From Eubacteriales Family XIII. Incertae Sedis bacterium (GTDB taxonomy: Bacteria > Bacillota > Clostridia > Peptostreptococcales > Anaerovoracaceae): a stretch of DNA of 11,231 nucleotides. Both the position numbers and the translations under genes were made by a program. Within the stretch, counting starts at the first letter, position 1. Each line of letters begins with the position of its first letter. Positions 6,211-11,231 of the stretch are shown here, piece by piece. The notes below the pieces were generated by a model. It was not told the DNA's origin. It ran no database searches and saw only the letters and a program-made list of their open reading frames with translations. The stretch lies in assembly GCA_031255695.1 (NCBI GenBank), contig JAIRSA010000039.1:1-11231 (forward strand), written 5' to 3'.

Positions 6211-7044
6211 ATGAACAAAGGGGCATCCGGACCCAACAGGCGGCTTAGCCTGTCGGGGAAGGACGTTTACATCTACAGGGAAGTATCTTCTACCAACCTT
6301 GTCGCCCGCTCGATGGCTGCATGCGGCGCAGACGAGGGCACTGTCGTCATCGCCGGCTTCCAGACCGCCGGCACGGGACGCATGCAGCGCCCTTGGATAT
6401 GCCCGGCCGGCAGCGGGATCACCATGTCTATGATACTAAAACCTGATATGGACTTCGCTTCGACGCCCTTGCTGTCACTGCTGTGCGGCGTTGCCATCGC
6501 CGAGACCGCGGCGGCATTCACGCAACAGCCTGTGGGGCTAAAGTGGCCTAATGATGTCCTGATTAACGGCAAGAAGGCCTGCGGCATACTCGTCCAGGGT
6601 GGCGCGCGCAAGAACGTATGCAGCTACGCCGTTGTCGGCATCGGCCTTAACGTAAACCAGGACGAGGGCCAGTTCCCGGACGAATTAATGGGCTACTGTA
6701 CTTCGCTTAAACTGGAGTCCGGTAGGCGAGTTTCGCGCATCCGTGTGCTGGAGCGCTTTTTCGGGCTATGGGACATGCATTATGCCCGGTTTTCGGAATC
6801 GGGGCATAGCTACGTCCGCGATATATGGATCCATAACAATGTGACCCTGGGCCGCCCCGTCGTGTTGCGCGACGGGCTTTCCGGCACACCCTGCCATGAA
6901 GGCGTCGCCATTGACATCAGCGAGCGCGGCGGCCTCATGGTCCGCCTGCCGGACGGCAATATAAAAGAATTTCTGTCGGAAGATCTGAGTTTGGGAAGCG
7001 CGCGCCATGCCGCCCCGCACACAGGATCGAAAGGAACACTTTGA
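6211..7044 (+). CDS. birA: Biotin-protein ligase without DNA-binding domain
   Basis: A 277-residue enzyme that makes biotinyl-AMP and attaches biotin to the lysine of carrier proteins in the cytoplasm. It lacks the winged-helix repressor domain of E. coli BirA and begins near the catalytic domain (VSSTN, residues 25-29). Landmarks are the biotin/adenylate loop GTGRMQRPW (54-62), KWPNDVLINGKKACGIL (111-127, Lys111 equivalent to the catalytic lysine) and GIGLNVN (143-149), with a small C-terminal domain to about 260. In the loop, Gln59 replaces a nearly invariant Gly, which is unusual. Start ATG 6211 follows GGAGG about 10 nt upstream. Its TGA overlaps the ATG of the sigma-54 activator gene, so the two are probably co-translated. 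The free-standing biotin carrier at 10034 is an obvious substrate. Confidence 0.92.
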   Translation: MNKGASGPNRRLSLSGKDVYIYREVSSTNLVARSMAACGADEGTVVIAGFQTAGTGRMQRPWICPAGSGITMSMILKPDMDFASTPLLSLLCGVAIAETAAAFTQQPVGLKWPNDVLINGKKACGILVQGGARKNVCSYAVVGIGLNVNQDEGQFPDELMGYCTSLKLESGRRVSRIRVLERFFGLWDMHYARFSESGHSYVRDIWIHNNVTLGRPVVLRDGLSGTPCHEGVAIDISERGGLMVRLPDGNIKEFLSEDLSLGSARHAAPHTGSKGTL

Positions 7045-9158
7045 TGGATGTCCCCAAAAACCTGAATCTCGTAGAGAATATGACTGTACGTGAAATGATG
7101 AGCACCAACTTCAAGCCCCTGCGGCCGGGCGACACGCTCCGCACGGTGCTTGAGTGTTACCAGGACAACAAGGCCAAGCTCCTGCCAGTGCTCGACGGGC
7201 ATGGGAAGCTGATAGGGGTATTCCCCAAGAAACGGCTTTTCAAGGCGCTGCTGGACGGCGCCGCCATAGACGCCCCCTGCGAGAATTTCATGATAGACGA
7301 CCCCGTCTGCATCAGCGCAGACCTGTCTTACGACGAGTTTTCGCTGGTCTCTAGGGTCAGGCGGAGCCGCGTCGACAATGTCCTTGTCCTCGACGGCGAG
7401 GATGTAGTCGGCACCATCGGCACGGCCGAATACCTGACGGCCAGCCAGAACCTGGTCATGTCCTCGTCGGCGCTGCTGGAATCACTCTTCCGCGTGAACC
7501 AAGAGGGCATCGTGATCGTCGATTCCGACAGCCGCATAATCCGGGCGAACCCGGCCGCGGAGAGCATGTTCAAGCTCGACGCCGCCGACATCATAGGCAA
7601 GCAGATGGAATACGTCTTCCCCGAAGCCGATTTCCAGGGCGATTTCCAAGGGGTCTACAAACGCACGGTGCGCTCCCTGCCTGTCATGATCAACTGTACG
7701 CCCATTGTCGAGGACGAGGTGCGGATAGGCCTCAGCTACGCCTTCCTGGATCTGTCGGAAATCGAGAAGATCGCCCACGATCTTGAGACTGTGCGGACGC
7801 TCCAGACCACGATCAACGGCGTGCTCAACTCGTCTTCCGACGGCGTTTTCGTCTCGGACACGAGCGGCGCGATCAAATATGTGAACAACAAGGCCTGCGA
7901 TCTTTTCGCCAAGACCTTTGACCAGATCGAAGGGCAGCCGATCCAGCGCCTGTTCAAGACCGACACGCCGTTCAGGGTGGCGCGTTCGGGCTACGTCGAG
8001 GTGGACAGCTTCGGCATCAACGGCAAGAAATGCCTGGTATCGCACACCCCGCTCAAAAGCCCAGAAAGGAACGAGATCACCGGCATCGTAAGCACCGTGT
8101 ACCTGGACGACAACCCCATTGCCGAGGAGCTTTTCCGCAAATGGTCCTTCCTCAACCAGGAGATGGAGTATTACCGCGACAAGCTTGAAAAGCGCGACGG
8201 CGGCAAGAGCAACTTCGACAAGATCATCGCCCACGACATCGGCTTCAGCAAGATCAAAAAGGATGCCCACCGCATAGCGCGCAGCAGCTCCACTGTGCTG
8301 CTCACGGGCGAAAGCGGCGTCGGCAAGGGCATGTTCGCCCGCGGCATACACGACGCCAGCCCGCGTTCCGAGCATCCGTTCATAATAGTCAACTGCGTGT
8401 CCATACCGGAAACGCTGTTCGAATCCGAGCTGTTCGGCTATGCCCCCGGCTCGTTCACAGGCGCGCTGAAGAGCGGCAAGCCCGGCTTCTTCGAGAGGGC
8501 GCAGCATGGCACCGTATTCCTCGACGAGATCGGCGACATACCGCTGTCCACGCAGGTCAAGCTCCTTCAAGTGCTCCAGGAAAAAGAATTCATACGTGTC
8601 GGCGGCAACAGCAAGCAGCAGGTCGACGTGCGCATAATCGCCGCCACCAACCGCAACCTCCGGGAGGCAGTGGCGAACAAGACATTCAGGGAAGATCTCT
8701 ACTACAGGCTCAATGTCATCGAATTCCATATCCCACCGCTGCGCGAACGCCGCGACGACATATTGCCGCTGGCGGAGTTTTTCATACAGAAGTCAAACCG
8801 CATACTCGGCACGAAGATAACAGGCCTCGACAGGCGCGCCAAATCCGCCCTGCTTGAGCACCCGTGGCCGGGCAACATAAGGGAGCTGGAGAACGCGATC
8901 GAGCGGGCGGCGAACTATGTCTGGGAAGGCATGATCGGCGCGGAAGACCTGCCGTCGCAGATCCGGCAGCCGAGCGCCCTCTACCCACAGGGCCAGACAT
9001 CCTACCACAGCGCCCACATGAATTTCGAACGTGAGATGCTGCTGGACGCGCTGCGCAGGACGAAGGGCAACAAGAGCGCCGCAGCCAAACTGCTTAACCT
9101 CAGCCGCTCCGCATTCTACGAGAGGCTTTCAAAATACGGCGTGACCCGCGCCGAGTGA
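7044..9158 (+). CDS. Sigma-54-dependent activator: CBS pair, two PAS, AAA+ and Fis-type HTH
   Basis: A 704-residue enhancer-binding protein. The ATG at 7044 overlaps the ligase stop (TGATG) and has AAAGGA upstream; a TTG one codon earlier is less likely. Domains: two CBS motifs (about 14-135, ligand binding, often adenosyl compounds), PAS 1 (about 143-240), PAS 2 (about 254-357), a coiled linker, AAA+ domain (about 393-625) and C-terminal Fis-type HTH (about 660-700, KSAAAKLLNLSRSAFYERL). Walker A is GESGVGKG (422-429), Walker B ends in Asp494-Glu495, and the sigma-54 contact loop is GSFTGA (469-474) instead of GAFTGA. It should bind upstream sites and drive open-complex formation by sigma-54 RNA polymerase in response to a small molecule. 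Likely targets are the neighbouring amino-acid or acyl-CoA genes; no clear -24/-12 site was found in the window. Confidence 0.93.
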   Translation: MDVPKNLNLVENMTVREMMSTNFKPLRPGDTLRTVLECYQDNKAKLLPVLDGHGKLIGVFPKKRLFKALLDGAAIDAPCENFMIDDPVCISADLSYDEFSLVSRVRRSRVDNVLVLDGEDVVGTIGTAEYLTASQNLVMSSSALLESLFRVNQEGIVIVDSDSRIIRANPAAESMFKLDAADIIGKQMEYVFPEADFQGDFQGVYKRTVRSLPVMINCTPIVEDEVRIGLSYAFLDLSEIEKIAHDLETVRTLQTTINGVLNSSSDGVFVSDTSGAIKYVNNKACDLFAKTFDQIEGQPIQRLFKTDTPFRVARSGYVEVDSFGINGKKCLVSHTPLKSPERNEITGIVSTVYLDDNPIAEELFRKWSFLNQEMEYYRDKLEKRDGGKSNFDKIIAHDIGFSKIKKDAHRIARSSSTVLLTGESGVGKGMFARGIHDASPRSEHPFIIVNCVSIPETLFESELFGYAPGSFTGALKSGKPGFFERAQHGTVFLDEIGDIPLSTQVKLLQVLQEKEFIRVGGNSKQQVDVRIIAATNRNLREAVANKTFREDLYYRLNVIEFHIPPLRERRDDILPLAEFFIQKSNRILGTKITGLDRRAKSALLEHPWPGNIRELENAIERAANYVWEGMIGAEDLPSQIRQPSALYPQGQTSYHSAHMNFEREMLLDALRRTKGNKSAAAKLLNLSRSAFYERLSKYGVTRAE

Positions 9159-9306
9159 ACGCGCCGGCGCCGGGTGGCCGCACTGCGAACCCAACGCAGG
9201 GCCGGCTTGCCGGCGCAGCCCGCACTGGGCATGCACGCCGGCACCGCGCGAGCGTGACCCACACCGAGTGGGCGCCTCGGCGCCGCGCGAGCGTGACCCG
9301 CGCCGG
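9139..9306. repeat. Direct repeats copying the 3' end of the activator gene
   Basis: The 34 nt at 9139-9172, which contain the last activator codons and stop, recur with a few changes at 9252-9285 and in part at 9291-9306. The common core is GCGTGACCCRCRCCG. The later two copies share an exact 17-nt string CCGCGCGAGCGTGACCC (9244-9260, 9283-9299), a 39-nt step. The material between is GC-rich with GCCGGC words. Confidence 0.75.
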
Positions 9307-9323
9307 ACTTTCGTCTTGAAAAC

Positions 9324-9347
9324 CGTACAGTTTCCCCAAAATGTACG
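9324..9347. repeat. Inverted repeat, possible operator or hairpin
   Basis: CGTACAGTTT and AAAATGTACG (arms of 10 nt, 9 pairs) flank CCCC. AAAACCG occurs just before and just after it (from 9319 and 9349). It lies 165 nt after the activator stop in an AT-richer patch, so a protein binding site is possible. Confidence 0.5.
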
Positions 9348-9723
9348 CAAAACCGCACACTCCATGCGGGCCGGCGGTGCCGTGCCGTCACTGACATTAT
9401 ATCCCCGGCTAGTAATTGCGTGAAAATGAAGCCTACAAATCTGACACAGGGCTTTGCCCGCCGCACGAGGCTGAAGGGCCCGCCGATACTGGCAGTATCA
9501 GCGGTTCTGCCGACACAGCATGGCGAAAAGACAAGTCGGATGCACAGCTCATTTCCGCGCAGCGACCAAATCCGAAGCAGGCGCCGCCTTGTCCGGCGGC
9601 TTTGTATACGCTGTTGTTCCGCCGCCGCACAGGATGGCATAGTTCTTGCTCCTATAATAATAGCGAGTTGCCGGTTTTATGGCGAGCAGGCTTGCCGACG
9701 GCTCATTACACCGCTCCTCTTTA

Positions 9724-9764
9724 CCGCAACGCGGGCAGCCGGCCTCGCTGCCCGCACATTGCGG
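9724..9764. other. Strong hairpin of unknown role
   Basis: GCGGGCAGC (9731-9739) and GCTGCCCGC (9747-9755) form a perfect 9-bp stem with a 7-nt loop. After a small internal loop, CCGCAA (9724-9729) and TTGCGG (9759-9764) add 6 more pairs. No T run follows on either strand, so it is not a standard terminator; RNA processing or a structured RNA is possible. Confidence 0.6.
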
Positions 9765-10033
9765 CATGACAGTCTTTCGCTTTAAAAAGCAAGGCTCCGG
9801 CCCTATTGGCAAAATGGGGCGACGCCTGCGCGAGCGGTGTGTGCGTTCAGGCGAACAGACGGCATAGTCCGTATATACTGTTTCTGCCCCGGCCCTGCCG
9901 CAGCTTTTGGGCAGCCGGCATGAAACAGTGCTAGCCGTTCCGCTATAGGGTTGCCCCTGCGGGCTTGCCCTTATTGCGGATCGGCCCCTATCAGTTATTG
10001 CTTTGGTTGTTTGATGTCAAGGAGGTAATTAAA

Positions 10034-10243
10034 ATGGCAGAAATCATCAGCACCATCGCTGGGAAAATCAAGGAAATCAATATCAGCGTAGGCCAGCCCG
10101 TCACCGAAGACGACGAAGCTTTCATCATTGAGGCAATGAAAATGGAGAATGTAGTCTACGGCGAAGACGGCACCGTGAAGGAGATCCTTGTCAATGTCGG
10201 CGATCTCGTTCAGGAAGATGACAAATTAGCAATTGTTGAGTAA
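10034..10243 (+). CDS. Free-standing biotin carboxyl carrier protein (biotinyl domain)
   Basis: A 69-residue protein made of little more than one biotinyl/lipoyl domain. EAMKMEN carries the biotin-accepting Lys36, and the flanking GKIKEINISVGQPV and GTVKEILVNVGDLV halves form the two sides of the beta sandwich. The ATG at 10034 follows AAGGAGG with about 8 nt spacing; an upstream in-frame ATG at 9965 has no such site. There is no Pro/Ala linker or N-terminal domain like AccB of fatty-acid synthesis. Such mini carriers serve acyl-CoA carboxylases or sodium-pumping decarboxylases; B. subtilis has a similar small carrier in the yng cluster with an acyl-CoA dehydrogenase. The dehydrogenase starts 26 nt downstream, so they share an operon. 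Carboxylase or decarboxylase partners are not in the window. Confidence 0.9.
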   Translation: MAEIISTIAGKIKEINISVGQPVTEDDEAFIIEAMKMENVVYGEDGTVKEILVNVGDLVQEDDKLAIVE

Positions 10244-10269
10244 AAAAAAGAGAAAGAGGAGGTGGAGTA

Positions 10270-11231
10270 ATGAATTTCGAGCTGACCGAAGACCACAAAA
10301 TGATGCGTAAGATGGTCCGCGATTTTGCAGAGGCGGAGGCCGCGCCTGGCGCAGAGGAACGTGACGAAAAGGAAGAGTTTCCGGTAGATCTCTGGAAGAA
10401 GTGCGGCGAGCTTGGCCTCGCCGGCATGACATTCCCGGAGGAATACGACGGTGTCGGAGCGGACTATATTTCCTACGCTATCACTGTAGAGGAACTGTCG
10501 CGCGTGGATCCATCGCTGGGCGTAACCGTTTCCGCGCATTCAAGCCTTTGCGCGAACCCGATCTATCTGTTCGGCACTGAAGAGCAGAAGCAGAAGTATC
10601 TTCGCCCGCTCGCCAGCGGCGAAAAGATGGGCGCTTTCGGGCTCACCGAGCCCATGGCCGGGTCGGACGCTTCGGGCACGCGCACGACTGCCGTGAAGCA
10701 GGGCGACGAGTACATCCTGAACGGCACGAAACTGTTCATCACGAACGGCTATTATGCCGACACCTACGTCGTCACAGCCCAGATGGACAAGAGCAAGGGC
10801 AACAGGGGCATTGCCGCTTTCATCGTCGAGAAGGGCACGCCTGGCTTCAGCTTCGGCAAGAAAGAGAAGAAGATGGGCATCCGTTCCTCGGCGACATATG
10901 AGCTTATCTTCGAAGATGTGCACATCCCCGCCGCGAACCTGCTGGGCGAGGAAGGCAAGGGCTTCAAAGTGGCCATGACGACGCTCGACTACGGCAGGAT
11001 CGGCATCGCGTCCCAGGCCCTCGGCATCGCCCAGGGCGCCTACGAGCTGGCCCTCAAGTACTCGAAGGAGAGATCCCAGTTCGGCAAGACGCTTTCCGAG
11101 TTCCAGGTCACACAGTTCAAGCTCGCCGACATGGCGATCCAGATCGAGGCGGCCAGGCTCCTGGTCTACCAGGCAGCCGCTATAGCCACCGCGCATAATG
11201 TTCCTGTCTCGAAGTATTCCGCTATGGCCAA
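10270..11231 (+). CDS. Short-chain-type acyl-CoA dehydrogenase, 3' end outside window
   Basis: The frame is open for 320 codons from ATG 10270 (AGGAGG about 7 nt upstream) to the window edge; family members are about 380 residues. The sequence follows the butyryl/short-chain acyl-CoA dehydrogenase pattern: N-terminal helices (MNFELTEDHKMMRKMV), FGLTEPMAGSDASGT for FAD/substrate contact, NGTKLFITNG, and LDYGRIGIASQALGIAQ followed by ERSQFGKTLSEFQ. In isovaleryl- and long-chain enzymes the catalytic Glu sits in that helix, but here the site is Gly (YGR). The base should therefore be the C-terminal Glu beyond the window, as in short-chain enzymes. It oxidises an acyl-CoA to an enoyl-CoA and normally passes electrons to ETF. 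Placement after a biotin carrier suggests a degradation or fermentation pathway with a carboxylation or decarboxylation step. Confidence 0.93.
   Translation, partial: MNFELTEDHKMMRKMVRDFAEAEAAPGAEERDEKEEFPVDLWKKCGELGLAGMTFPEEYDGVGADYISYAITVEELSRVDPSLGVTVSAHSSLCANPIYLFGTEEQKQKYLRPLASGEKMGAFGLTEPMAGSDASGTRTTAVKQGDEYILNGTKLFITNGYYADTYVVTAQMDKSKGNRGIAAFIVEKGTPGFSFGKKEKKMGIRSSATYELIFEDVHIPAANLLGEEGKGFKVAMTTLDYGRIGIASQALGIAQGAYELALKYSKERSQFGKTLSEFQVTQFKLADMAIQIEAARLLVYQAAAIATAHNVPVSKYSAMA

Larger units (their letters stand above)
9159..10033. other. Long non-coding gap between activator and biotin carrier genes
   Basis: About 875 nt with no convincing gene. Open frames exist on both strands (for example 9416-9769 plus, 9549-9812 minus), but none has a good ribosome binding site, recognisable domain or codon pattern like the neighbours. 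Contents seen: repeats to 9306; an inverted repeat at 9324-9347; a GCCGCC/GGCGGC hairpin (9583-9588, 9595-9600) followed by TTTGT, possibly a weak terminator; a strong hairpin at 9724-9764. No good promoter for the biotin carrier gene was found; TATACT near 9876 has no -35 partner. Confidence 0.6.

Noticed and set aside
7482..8729. 415-codon minus-strand frame opposite the sigma-54 activator
   Set aside because: Antisense shadow; the plus strand encodes all expected CBS, PAS and AAA+ motifs.
9116..9640. 174-codon minus-strand frame across the activator end and the repeats
   Set aside because: It crosses direct repeats and the 3' end of a clear gene; the protein is Arg/Ala-rich without recognisable domains.
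9416..9812. Overlapping open frames of 87-121 codons on both strands
   Set aside because: No ribosome binding site, no domain, and composition like noncoding GC-rich DNA. The minus-strand frame contains CPRC, but a single Cys pair is not enough for a zinc-binding call.
9880..10020. Possible sigma-54 (-24/-12) promoter before the biotin carrier, e.g. GGCATGAAACAGTGC near 9919
   Set aside because: GG and GC are 11 nt apart instead of the strict 10; near-misses at 9410-9425 (9 nt) and near 6131-6145 (9 nt) fail in the same way.

Overview
The window reads as a stretch of chromosome from a GC-rich, anaerobic, amino-acid-using bacterium. Genes have strong GGAGG-type ribosome binding sites. Three regulatory regions carry near-perfect TTGACA-17-TATAAT promoters, and the sigma-like/DUF4367 pair is a type common in Firmicutes. 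A Negativicutes-, Clostridia- or Synergistota-like host is plausible, but the sequence does not fix the phylum. Intergenic DNA is unusually long, GC-rich and repetitive compared with the compact genes.

Layout. (1) 1-3556, plus strand: the 3' end of an acylating aldehyde dehydrogenase, an APC-family amino-acid permease and a class III PLP aminotransferase, ending at a strong intrinsic terminator. This looks like an uptake and catabolism module for an omega-amino compound (taurine, beta-alanine or GABA are candidates): import, transamination to a semialdehyde, then oxidation to an acyl-CoA. (2) 3710-4325, minus strand: a RelB/DinJ-YafQ-type toxin-antitoxin pair with its own consensus promoter. 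(3) 4388-5645, minus strand: a small protein with only sigma region 4, overlapping a single-pass membrane protein with a DUF4367-like outer domain. That domain is interrupted by a Gly/Ala-rich tandem duplication. (4) About 5800-5940: promoters in both directions. A pair with -35 boxes only 4 bp apart sits at 5871-5932, and another leftward promoter lies nearer the sigma-like gene. (5) 6211-9158, plus strand: a biotin-protein ligase without a DNA-binding domain, coupled by a TGATG overlap to a sigma-54-dependent activator (CBS pair, two PAS, AAA+, Fis-type HTH). (6) 10034-11231, plus strand: a free-standing biotin carrier protein followed by a short-chain-type acyl-CoA dehydrogenase that runs off the window.

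How it may fit together: the ligase would biotinylate the small carrier, the carrier would serve a biotin-dependent acyl-CoA carboxylase or decarboxylase whose other subunits lie outside the window, and the activator may control one or both catabolic modules. This is inference from gene order; I found no convincing -24/-12 promoter. The least explained material is the repetitive intergenic DNA (1991-2275 and 9139-9306, plus an 18-nt string shared by a coding and an intergenic site) and the sigma-region-4/DUF4367 pair.
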